From the IMG/VR virus record IMGVR_UViG_3300023184_000440, positions 1 through 27,408 of that record: a stretch of DNA of 27,408 nucleotides. One strand, 5' to 3'. Shown here piece after piece: positions 6,611 to 12,615 of this stretch. Origin of the DNA: a virus. The position numbers and the translations under genes were made by a program. Numbering within the stretch: the stretch's first letter is position 1; every line of letters begins with the position of its first letter. The notes beneath the pieces were generated by a model, which saw nothing but the letters and a program-made list of their open reading frames with translations, was not told the DNA's origin and searched no databases.

Positions 6611-6637
6611 ACAGGGGGAATGATTAAAGTATAAAAA

Positions 6638-6739
6638 TTATCTCTTTCCTTCTTTCTTTTCCTTTTTCTTTTCCTGTTTTTCTTTTGTTGTCAATTTTTG
6701 TTTATTATTCTTGTTGGTTTTTTCTTGACCTTTACCCAT
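6638..6739 (-). CDS. Lysine-rich 33-residue peptide
   Basis: A small gene with a clear ribosome site (GGAGATATAT then ATG). It encodes a very basic, hydrophilic peptide of 33 residues: MGKGQEKTNKNN followed by a Lys/Glu-rich helix and ending GKR. About half the residues are Lys or Arg. It lies 10 bases below the glycosyltransferase gene. A nucleic-acid-binding role or binding to an acidic host protein is possible, but nothing specific is seen. Confidence 0.6.
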   Translation of the reverse strand: MGKGQEKTNKNNKQKLTTKEKQEKKKEKKEGKR

Positions 6740-6749
6740 ATATATCTCC

Positions 6750-7922
6750 TTATATTTTACTGTCCATTGCCAATTCTATCAATCTTTCATAGCCACGAAC
6801 ATTTTCTGGATTGTCCACCATATAACGGTACGAGAATTCACGTGATTTTTTAAGATACTCATCGTTAAGATATTCATTATCATCAAAATTTTCAGCAACA
6901 TATGCCAAATGCTCTACAGCTTTTACAACATCATTTTCATTGTAATACCAACCAAGCTCTTTCATGAATGGACTGTTATGAATAATAGGATAACCAAGCC
7001 AAGAAGCATCAAGGTATACATAATTTAATTCACACTGGTTTTGATGACTCAAAACAATATCTGTATGTTTTTGTAAAGTCCAAGTCATTGGATATCTTGC
7101 TTCAAAGAACATTTTTTTAGCAAGATAACTATCAAGTTCTTTTACAAATGTTACCATGTCTGGTTTTGTTTTAATCTTTTCTCCACAAAATACATTTAAT
7201 CTTTCTAATAAATCAGGATTTTTTCTATAGAAAAGCTCTGTGGTTATGATAGGAACCAAACTGGTTTTCACCATATTAATATTTGGTTCCATTGTTGAAA
7301 TACGTTTTTGCTTTAATCCAGATGGTGTATATTTTCCTGGAAAGTCTTTTGGATTTGAAGCATTTAACAATCTTGCGTGTTCTTCAATGAATCTTGGATC
7401 CCAAATATAGGGACCAATATAAGTTGGGCAACCATATTGTGCTTCAAACAAATATCTATCTCTATCAAAGAAGTGAGGAGATAACCAAACAGCACTAACT
7501 GTTCCGGAGTTTCTTAAATAGATATTTCTTGCTTCTTCGTTTGGTTTAAATAAAACAGTTTCATTAAAGACTGATAATTCGGCGCCCATGATTTGTTTAA
7601 CAATTTTTTTGCCAAGCTTCTTGAAATCGCGATAACGGTCACGATGCATTGAACCTTGACCTACAACAATAAGATCACATTTTTCTTTTGCCTCATCAAG
7701 ACTTATCATGTGCTTGGCATAATCTTTCCATGGACCTGTTGTGTCTAATGGAATCTTTTCTGATGCTGTGTTTATTATATAAGCGTTTTCAACATTACGA
7801 CATTTTTCATAAACATCTCTTAATGTAATAACGTTTTGGCGAATACCATTAGTAAACAAAGAATCGTTCGGTTTATCAACCAAAACTGTAATACCAACAT
7901 TAACTTTTCTTTCAAATTTCAT
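6750..7922 (-). CDS. DUF2827-type glycosyltransferase
   Basis: A 390-residue protein resembling the DUF2827 group of GT-B-like glycosyltransferases. The N-terminal NVGITVLVDKPNDSLFTNGIRQNVITL, the middle VWLSPHFFDRDRYLFEAQYGCPTYIGPYIWDP, and the C-terminal LDASWLGYPIIHNSPFMKELGWYYNENDV are the parts I recognise. The last resembles the sugar-nucleotide-binding end of GT-B enzymes. The ATG at 7922 is preferred over a start six codons upstream because of the GGTAGG site seven bases before it. The acceptor is unknown; phage DNA, virion protein or a host surface glycan are all possible. It follows the lysozyme gene in what looks like one transcript. Confidence 0.7.
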   Translation of the reverse strand: MKFERKVNVGITVLVDKPNDSLFTNGIRQNVITLRDVYEKCRNVENAYIINTASEKIPLDTTGPWKDYAKHMISLDEAKEKCDLIVVGQGSMHRDRYRDFKKLGKKIVKQIMGAELSVFNETVLFKPNEEARNIYLRNSGTVSAVWLSPHFFDRDRYLFEAQYGCPTYIGPYIWDPRFIEEHARLLNASNPKDFPGKYTPSGLKQKRISTMEPNINMVKTSLVPIITTELFYRKNPDLLERLNVFCGEKIKTKPDMVTFVKELDSYLAKKMFFEARYPMTWTLQKHTDIVLSHQNQCELNYVYLDASWLGYPIIHNSPFMKELGWYYNENDVVKAVEHLAYVAENFDDNEYLNDEYLKKSREFSYRYMVDNPENVRGYERLIELAMDSKI

Positions 7923-7943
7923 AAAAATACCTACCACCAATAA

Positions 7944-8408
7944 TTAGTTTTTAAAATAGAGTTCTGCTTCTGCTTGTCTGCGAGTTGTTAAACCTTTTAA
8001 CACCTTTCCAGCAGCTTTATTCCACTTCAGAAACTCGTTCTTGATTAGAGGGTTACTTGGATTGGTATTAATCAATTTAAGTAGTGTAGAGGATTTTAAG
8101 GCGCCCACACCAACATTATAAGCAAAGCATACAAGAGCATCAAACTGATGTTGAATTATATCATCTCTTGAATATGAATCAACATGTTTTTCAAATGTTT
8201 TTAATACATTTTGAAGAAGCTGAGTTGCTCTTTCTTCTGTGATTGGTGGATCATCTAATTTTACTTTTGTTCCATTTTCATAAAATGTTGCACCGTAACC
8301 AATAGTTGGTACTGCCGCTGGACAAAGATATGGTTGAGCACAGAAACCTTCAAACTTCTTTATAAGATTCAACGCTTCCTTTGAAACTTTTGTTATTTTT
8401 TCTGCCAT
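7944..8408 (-). CDS. GH24 lysozyme (endolysin)
   Basis: Cuts the peptidoglycan MurNAc-GlcNAc bond at lysis. The protein has 154 residues, normal for the T4/lambdoid lysozyme family. The catalytic region is KKFEGFCAQPYLCPAAVPTIGYG. Glu20 is followed after eight residues by Cys29 and after five more by Thr35, which lines up with T4 lysozyme Glu11-Asp20-Thr26 with Cys in the Asp position, a known natural variant. The later FDALVCFAYNVG and LTTRRQAEAELY blocks are family-typical. The ATG at 8408 has GGAG nine bases upstream. An in-frame TTG 23 codons further up would add a hydrophobic leader (KKLILLIFLTIFI), but it sits at the foot of a terminator and lacks a ribosome site, so it is not used here. 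Confidence 0.93.
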   Translation of the reverse strand: MAEKITKVSKEALNLIKKFEGFCAQPYLCPAAVPTIGYGATFYENGTKVKLDDPPITEERATQLLQNVLKTFEKHVDSYSRDDIIQHQFDALVCFAYNVGVGALKSSTLLKLINTNPSNPLIKNEFLKWNKAAGKVLKGLTTRRQAEAELYFKN

Positions 8409-8480
8409 ATTTAGAGTCTCCAGTGAATCGCTTTTTATAAATATAGTCAAGAATATTAATAATATTAACTTTTTCAAAAA

Positions 8481-8511
8481 ATAAACCTACCTTGCTTAAG
8501 GGTAGGTTTAT
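8481..8511 (-). terminator. Rho-independent terminator after the adhesin gene
   Basis: Perfect 11-bp inverted repeat (8481-8491 with 8501-8511, core AAACCTACC / GGTAGGTTT, 9-base loop), followed on the minus strand by a T run. It ends the adhesin transcript. A weaker promoter-like pair (TTTACA at 8533-8528, 15-base spacer, TATAAA at 8512-8507) would start transcription in its loop; the short spacer makes that doubtful. Confidence 0.85.
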
Positions 8512-8536
8512 ATCATAATAACAAATTTGTAAAGCT

Positions 8537-10186
8537 TTATAGAGGACCAGGAATAAAGGTACTTGTGTATCTTGCAGTACCTTTAGTGATTCTAAATTCA
8601 TCCATATAACCCAGATAACCATTTACTCCTGGGTTTGCTATGGAGTTAGAACCTATTACGAATGGTGAATTGTCAGAAGTTATAGTACCGGCGATTATTG
8701 ACATCACGGTTTTAACACCATTAATAAATACTGAATATTCATTTCCATTTCTAACAAAAGCTACGTGCGTCCAAACATTTGGAGAAATTACAGCTGTAGG
8801 AGTGGTATAAGCTACACCCCACGTTGTACTGTTGACGGTTGCATAAAATGATAAAGTATATTTAGCTTGAGCAGAATTATACGTCATGAAAGATAGAATT
8901 GATCTAAACAAAGCTGCTGATGCTCTGTTTCCAAATAGGTGTTTTTGAGTATTATTAGCAAGACCAGAAGTTGGATTAATCCACATTTCAACAGTGAAGT
9001 TTCCGCTACCAAAGTTGTAATTACTGCTAGCTGGTGCTGACAAATAATCTCCATTACCATCAAAATATATACTATAAGCTCCATATTTAAACTGTGTTGA
9101 AGTTCTTGATACGTTTCCATAAGGGGTAATATTAACGGCATTTGTACTGCTATCAACAAAGTAATTAGTATTACCATTTATATCAAATGAGTAATCTTCA
9201 CCCTTCAATAGCAATGCAGTACTGCCATAATATTGTTCGCTGGCTACGCCATATAGCGAAATACTACCGGTGCTTCCTCCGCTTGAACTAAATGTTATAC
9301 TTCCTGTTTTAGTGCCAACACTTGTTGGACTAAATGAAGCAGTTATAGTTTTTGAACTACTACCGGTCAAACTAAAAGAAGTTGGTGAAAGAGAATATTG
9401 ATCAGTATTGTCACTAAGTGTTATTGTTTCTGCTGCACCTGCACCGGTAGATATTATATTAAAACTACTAGTATAAGTACTTCCAACTGTGTTGATACCA
9501 CCAAATACCAAACTATTTGTATTAGAAGTGAGTATAAGTGGTCTGTATACACCAGAGCCAGTTAATGAGACATGTGCAACGTCGCCGCCGCTAGCAGAAA
9601 GAGTTAACACTCCAAGTTTTGAGCCATTTGAAGTTGGTGTGAAATAAACAGTGATAGATTGAGTTTGGTTTGTGCCGGTCATACTAACAGAGGATGGAGA
9701 GAAATCAAATTGGTCTGAATCATCTGCGAGAAGAACTATGTCTTGAACTCGTCCACCAGCAGAAATGACAAATGTTGCACTGGATGTTTCATTTACATAT
9801 CCAGAACCAAAATTAAGATTTCCTACACTTGATGTGATTATAAGTGGATTTGCTATACATATACCAGACAAATTTACATTTGCTGTTGAACCGTTACTTG
9901 CAGCAACAGAAATTGAACCAGTTTTAATACCCCAACTTGTTGGAATAAAGGAAACTGTTACAGTTTGACTTGTATTTTGTGAAAGTGAGAAGGTGGAAGG
10001 AGAAAATGAATATTGATCAGTGTTATCTGATAATGTTATTGTCTCTGTTGCATTGCCGGCAGTCGCCGAAACGACAAAAGTGTTTTGACTAGTGTCTCCA
10101 ATACAAGTATTTGCAAAAGATACATTTGAACTATTAACAGATAAAACTAAAGGTACGATTCCATCTATTTCGCTATAAAAAAACAT
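8537..10186 (-). CDS. Tail adhesin-like protein: three Ig-like (ASH-type) repeats plus LamG domain
   Basis: A 549-residue protein built from repeats. Three Ig-like units of about 100 residues (about 12-112, 113-215, 216-317) each run PL(V/I)LxS...F, then (E/D)xIxLxDxxDQ(Y/F), then FxPTSxGxKxGxxxxxxS.G. They resemble the ASH / 'choice-of-anchor D' type. Residues 318-549 form a LamG/concanavalin-like lectin domain (GDYLSAPASSNYNFGSGNFT, VEMWINPTSG, WTHVAFVRNGNEYSVFINGV, YLGYMDEFRITKGTARYTSTF). The composition is Ser/Thr/Gly-rich with no signal peptide, as for a virion protein. It lies between two lysin genes and is probably displayed on the tail or capsid to bind glycans. The N-terminal virion-attachment part is very short, so it may bind through its first repeat. 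GGAG precedes the ATG by ten bases. Confidence 0.75.
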   Translation of the reverse strand: MFFYSEIDGIVPLVLSVNSSNVSFANTCIGDTSQNTFVVSATAGNATETITLSDNTDQYSFSPSTFSLSQNTSQTVTVSFIPTSWGIKTGSISVAASNGSTANVNLSGICIANPLIITSSVGNLNFGSGYVNETSSATFVISAGGRVQDIVLLADDSDQFDFSPSSVSMTGTNQTQSITVYFTPTSNGSKLGVLTLSASGGDVAHVSLTGSGVYRPLILTSNTNSLVFGGINTVGSTYTSSFNIISTGAGAAETITLSDNTDQYSLSPTSFSLTGSSSKTITASFSPTSVGTKTGSITFSSSGGSTGSISLYGVASEQYYGSTALLLKGEDYSFDINGNTNYFVDSSTNAVNITPYGNVSRTSTQFKYGAYSIYFDGNGDYLSAPASSNYNFGSGNFTVEMWINPTSGLANNTQKHLFGNRASAALFRSILSFMTYNSAQAKYTLSFYATVNSTTWGVAYTTPTAVISPNVWTHVAFVRNGNEYSVFINGVKTVMSIIAGTITSDNSPFVIGSNSIANPGVNGYLGYMDEFRITKGTARYTSTFIPGPL

Positions 10187-10235
10187 ATTTATATTTCTCC
10201 AGAGTTCGTGACTCTATTAACAAATATAAATAGTT

Positions 10236-10658
10236 TTATTTAATTGTTAAAACATGTTTTCTATTACGTAAAGAATTCCAAGAAACATGAACCCAACCAC
10301 TTTCAGGAACGCCTTCTTTATAGTATTCTAAAATCAACTGATCAAATTCCATATTATCTTTGATCCAGTTAAACAGCGTTCTATTATCAATTCCAACAAT
10401 CTCAATATCTGCTGCTTGTCCTGTTAAGTGTTGACTATTTTTTGCTCCACCAATTGCCTTATTTAAGGCTGGTCCGCGATAGCCACTATTAATTGTTATT
10501 GGTCTTGCAAAGTTAGCTCTTATTTTTTCTAAAACATTTTCACAAAGGTGTTTTAGGTTTTCTATTACTTCTGGTCCTGGAGTATTATCAATACCTTTAC
10601 GGGCACCAGTTTGTGACTTAGTCATTTCTTCTAGAGTAAAATGTTGAGTTAATTTCAT
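10236..10658 (-). CDS. M15-family peptidoglycan peptidase
   Basis: A 140-residue zinc peptidase of the M15 (D-Ala-D-Ala carboxypeptidase-like) family, expected to cut peptide cross-links in peptidoglycan. INSGYRGPALNKAIGG precedes the zinc motif SQHLTGQAADIEI (His77, Asp84). Glu111 (LILEYY) fits the general base, and His124 in GWVHVSW is the third zinc ligand. The length is that of the minimal catalytic domain, with no cell-wall-binding domain. The adhesin gene lies 50 bases downstream and a tiny membrane peptide gene 5 bases upstream. It could be a second endolysin or a virion-associated lysin. Confidence 0.88.
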   Translation of the reverse strand: MKLTQHFTLEEMTKSQTGARKGIDNTPGPEVIENLKHLCENVLEKIRANFARPITINSGYRGPALNKAIGGAKNSQHLTGQAADIEIVGIDNRTLFNWIKDNMEFDQLILEYYKEGVPESGWVHVSWNSLRNRKHVLTIK

Positions 10659-10663
10659 GATTG

Positions 10664-10777
10664 TTATTTTTTTCTACTTATCCTTTCTAACATAACAGCA
10701 AAGCATATACCAATAAACCAAAAAGGTATACTTGCTATCATGCTTGACATCAGGATATAAACACCTATAATTTCCAT
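10664..10777 (-). CDS. Tiny membrane peptide (37 aa), holin candidate
   Basis: A 37-residue reading frame that fills most of the gap between the 176-residue gene and the peptidase gene. It encodes MEIIGVYILMSSMIASIPFW, then FIGICFAVMLERISRKK. This is one long hydrophobic helix (about 3-30) ending in a basic tail, as expected of an inner-membrane peptide with a cytoplasmic C-terminus. The ribosome site is poor. The stop is five bases before the peptidase ATG. A position directly upstream of a lysin makes a holin or antiholin role possible, but there is no homology evidence. Confidence 0.45.
   Translation of the reverse strand: MEIIGVYILMSSMIASIPFWFIGICFAVMLERISRKK
10744..10771 (+). promoter_or_regulatory. 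Perfect sigma70 consensus on the antisense strand
   Basis: TTGACA at 10744-10749, 16-base spacer, TATAAT at 10766-10771: 12 of 12 consensus bases, pointing right, against every gene here. It would make RNA antisense to the 176-residue gene. No sensible plus-strand gene follows. It lies inside the tiny membrane peptide gene, so it could be a chance product of AT-rich sequence. Confidence 0.35.
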
Positions 10778-10795
10778 AACATATATAATTATATC

Positions 10796-11326
10796 CTAAT
10801 CCCAAAATCTATCAAGTGTTTCTAAGATACCAATAAAATCACTAAATGGGTCTCCACTACGAAATGCACCAACTTGCGTTGGGAAATCGCCATAACGACA
10901 GTAATTGTTATCAATATGATGTTTCATCTCTTCAAGTTGCTTTACAGCTGCTTCTGTAATAAAATTAGAAGAAATATATTGAGAATACTTGAATTTGTTA
11001 TCTCCGAGAGGTACAAGACAATCTGCACCGACGCAATCAAGTATTTTACAATAACCAAGATCATAAGGACTTGGTTTCTTAAATACCATTTGTTTAAATT
11101 CGCTATCTTCTATATCTACGTAAGTTACCTCTGCTGCATCAAAATTAGCGTAATGCTGTTCATACTTTTCACGATCAAGCAAAACAACTGCTTTATAATA
11201 TTTACCAAGCATACCAAAATAGAGATCTTCTGCTGGTGCCTCAAAAACCACAGTAATTTTAAAAAACAAGCTGTTTTCGCTATGTGACTTAGTGTTCTCG
11301 GACTTCTCAATTGAAATGATTTTCAT
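10796..11326 (-). CDS. Hypothetical protein (176 aa)
   Basis: A 176-residue protein with no recognised family. The first half looks beta-rich (KITVVFEAPAEDLYF, YYKAVVLLDREKYEQHY). The second half has ISSNFITEAAVKQLEEMKHHIDNNY and an acidic aromatic C-terminus ending in Trp-Asp. A ribosome site (GAGGAATAG) overlaps the stop codon of the upstream zinc-ribbon-like gene, so the two are coupled. Possibly late or structural by position. Confidence 0.6.
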   Translation of the reverse strand: MKIISIEKSENTKSHSENSLFFKITVVFEAPAEDLYFGMLGKYYKAVVLLDREKYEQHYANFDAAEVTYVDIEDSEFKQMVFKKPSPYDLGYCKILDCVGADCLVPLGDNKFKYSQYISSNFITEAAVKQLEEMKHHIDNNYCRYGDFPTQVGAFRSGDPFSDFIGILETLDRFWD

Positions 11327-11330
11327 GTTG

Positions 11331-11900
11331 CTATTCCTCTGGATTCTCTTTTTTACGACAATTAGAACATAATGTTGTTATCCAACCATTGTTATTGATT
11401 TTTCCCGGTAGTCCACAATCTTCGCAAGTAACAGCACTCATTCTTTCTGCCATAGCAATGACGCCTTCACAGAAGTGATCTCCACCATAGGTGTAGATAC
11501 GCAGGGTTCCAAACTTCTCTTTAATTTGAGAGAATACAAGTCGTGTTGGCACTTGTTGCCATTGTTCTCTAAATTGTTTCTTTTCTATGTCTTTTGCCAC
11601 ATATTCCTGAACTTTTTCATCTGGATATTTAAGTTTTGTCTTATAATGAAAATTGAGATTTTTAGTGTTTCCGTTGATAGCTTGTTTTAGTGCGCGATTA
11701 TATCGCTTAATGAGAGCGGCAGATTTACGTCCTTGTTCAATATGCCAGTCAATAACATTACATGCATTATTTAGAATGCTAAACCAACCATCACCGTGTT
11801 CACATCCAAAAGGCATACAGCTTTGTGTTATGGGAAGGTGTCGTTGTTTAAACAATTTTGGATATTCGTTGTAAAGTTTTTCTTCAAGTTCTTTTTTCAT
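11331..11900 (-). CDS. Hypothetical phage protein with C-terminal zinc-ribbon-like motif
   Basis: A 189-residue protein. The C-terminal part has KFGTLRIYTYGGDHFCEGVIAMAERMSAVTCEDCGLPG, then WITTLCSNCRK. The two CxxC pairs about 20 residues apart form a probable zinc ribbon. This KFGTLRxY...CExCG...LCxxC layout occurs in uncharacterised proteins of many phages, as far as I recall. The N-terminal CMPFGCEHGDGWF also has a Cys/His cluster. It follows the strong terminator at 11927-11971, yet no clear sigma70 promoter is visible before it, so a phage-specific late promoter may be used. Confidence 0.65.
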   Translation of the reverse strand: MKKELEEKLYNEYPKLFKQRHLPITQSCMPFGCEHGDGWFSILNNACNVIDWHIEQGRKSAALIKRYNRALKQAINGNTKNLNFHYKTKLKYPDEKVQEYVAKDIEKKQFREQWQQVPTRLVFSQIKEKFGTLRIYTYGGDHFCEGVIAMAERMSAVTCEDCGLPGKINNNGWITTLCSNCRKKENPEE

Positions 11901-11926
11901 AATTTTATGCCTATCAAAATAATAAA

Positions 11927-11971
11927 AATCCTTGATGGACTAACTCTTTGAAAATTAGTCCATCAAGGATT
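11927..11971 (-). terminator. Strong Rho-independent terminator after the cochaperonin gene
   Basis: A perfect 17-bp inverted repeat (11927-11943 with 11955-11971; core CCTTGATGGAC) and an 11-base loop. On the minus strand it is followed by ATTTTTATTATTTT. It starts nine bases after the cochaperonin stop and separates the replication block from the genes at 11900 and below. Confidence 0.9.
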
Positions 11972-11979
11972 ATCGTAAT

Positions 11980-12258
11980 TCACTCTTTAAGAATTCCAAT
12001 AACAAAATTTTCTTTGCAAGTTAGAAACATTACATCTCCAACCCTGCTTTCTTCAACCATGTTTCCTTCAATCAAAACTAGTGCACCAATATGTACTGAT
12101 ACAATACAATCATTTGAATAATCAAGTACGCGAAACACTTCGTTATCAGATCTGTTCTTCTTTGACTTGTCCGGAAGAATAAAGCCAGATTGAGGTTGTT
12201 CCTCTTCTGTCTTTACCCTTTCCAAGACAAGTCGCTTATTTCTTGCTTCAAGTTTCAT
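11980..12258 (-). CDS. GroES-type cochaperonin
   Basis: A 92-residue GroES/gp31-like cochaperonin that would cap host GroEL, probably to fold phage proteins such as the capsid protein. It opens with EARNKRLVLERVKTEEEQPQ. SGFILPDKSK corresponds to the GroES mobile loop (GGIVL), the part that grips GroEL. EVFRVLDYSND and a GDVMFL strand match the GroES barrel (GxVLAVG, VKVGDIVIF). Length is close to the usual 95-97 residues. The ATG lies 2 bases beyond the stop of the 93-residue gene, and a strong terminator follows. Confidence 0.8.
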   Translation of the reverse strand: MKLEARNKRLVLERVKTEEEQPQSGFILPDKSKKNRSDNEVFRVLDYSNDCIVSVHIGALVLIEGNMVEESRVGDVMFLTCKENFVIGILKE

Positions 12259-12260
12259 TA

Positions 12261-12542
12261 TCAGACTCCAATTTTAAGCTTGTTCTTAATCACACTGATA
12301 AATTCTTCAAAATCTTCAAGTTCTTCGCCTTTTTGGGCCATACGGTATGCACGGAGAAGTTTACTTTGATCTTCGCGTGAAAGAAAGCTATTATCAGCAT
12401 AGTGCTTTTTAAGTGCAAGTTTATGTTCGCGATAAGGTTCAATTGCTTCTTCAATCGTATTCAATTGCTTGAGATAGTTGACAATATGTTCTTCGCGGTT
12501 AAGTTTTTTATCGTTTTGCTCAAGGGTCTTTAGATCAGTCAT
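12261..12542 (-). CDS. Hypothetical helical protein (93 aa)
   Basis: A 93-residue charged protein, predicted almost entirely helical (LNREEHIVNYLKQLNTIEEAIEPYREHKLALKKHY, then LLRAYRMAQKGEELEDFEEFISVIKNKL). AGGAGAATAAA gives a strong ribosome site. It is the first gene after the promoter at 12588-12615 and is paired with the cochaperonin gene. No family recognised. Confidence 0.65.
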   Translation of the reverse strand: MTDLKTLEQNDKKLNREEHIVNYLKQLNTIEEAIEPYREHKLALKKHYADNSFLSREDQSKLLRAYRMAQKGEELEDFEEFISVIKNKLKIGV

Positions 12543-12561
12543 TTTATTCTCCTAATAGAAA

Positions 12562-12583
12562 GCGCCCCGATCTAGTGGGACGC
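12562..12583 (-). terminator. Hairpin after the RNR gene, possible terminator
   Basis: GCGCCCC (12562-12568) pairs with GGGACGC (12577-12583), 7 bp with one G-T pair and an 8-base loop, followed on the minus strand by TTTCTATT. The T run is short, so termination may be partial. The promoter at 12588-12615 would start near 12581, inside the first arm. Confidence 0.5.
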
Positions 12584-12587
12584 CTCC

Positions 12588-12615
12588 AGTCTAACAGGTT
12601 TTCAGTCGGTGTCAA
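12588..12615 (-). promoter_or_regulatory. Sigma70-type promoter overlapping the RNR stop codon
   Basis: On the minus strand TTGACA (12615-12610), 16-base spacer, TAGACT (12593-12588). The TGA stop of the RNR gene (12614-12612) lies within the -35 box. It would drive the 93-residue gene and the cochaperonin. The -10 box matches 4 of 6. Confidence 0.6.

Larger units (their letters stand above)
6482..6637 (-). other. Non-coding spacer with composite terminator-promoter
   Basis: This gap holds no gene that I accept. About 80 bases of leader (6482-6563) precede the 72-residue gene. The rest is the hairpin and promoter described in their own entries. No tRNA shape or CCA end was found. Confidence 0.6.

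Noticed and set aside
6402-6623. 73-codon plus-strand frame across the gap at 6482-6637
   Set aside because: No ribosome site, and it covers the terminator-promoter element and a minus-strand gene.
6482-6637. tRNA gene in the gap
   Set aside because: No cloverleaf arms or T-loop sequence. The inverted repeat is a single terminator hairpin.
8409-8477. TTG-initiated N-terminal extension of the lysozyme with a signal-like hydrophobic stretch
   Set aside because: No ribosome site, and it begins at the T run of a terminator. The internal ATG has a good ribosome site and gives the normal family length.
10186-10193. TATAAATA, a T4-late-promoter-like octamer before the adhesin gene
   Set aside because: It overlaps the ATG, so a transcript started from it would begin inside the gene. 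Similar octamers occur by chance in AT-rich DNA.
10874-11287. 137-codon plus-strand frame just downstream of the plus-strand promoter
   Set aside because: It starts with TTG, has no ribosome site, and has the Cys/Ile/Phe-rich look of antisense reading of the 176-residue gene.
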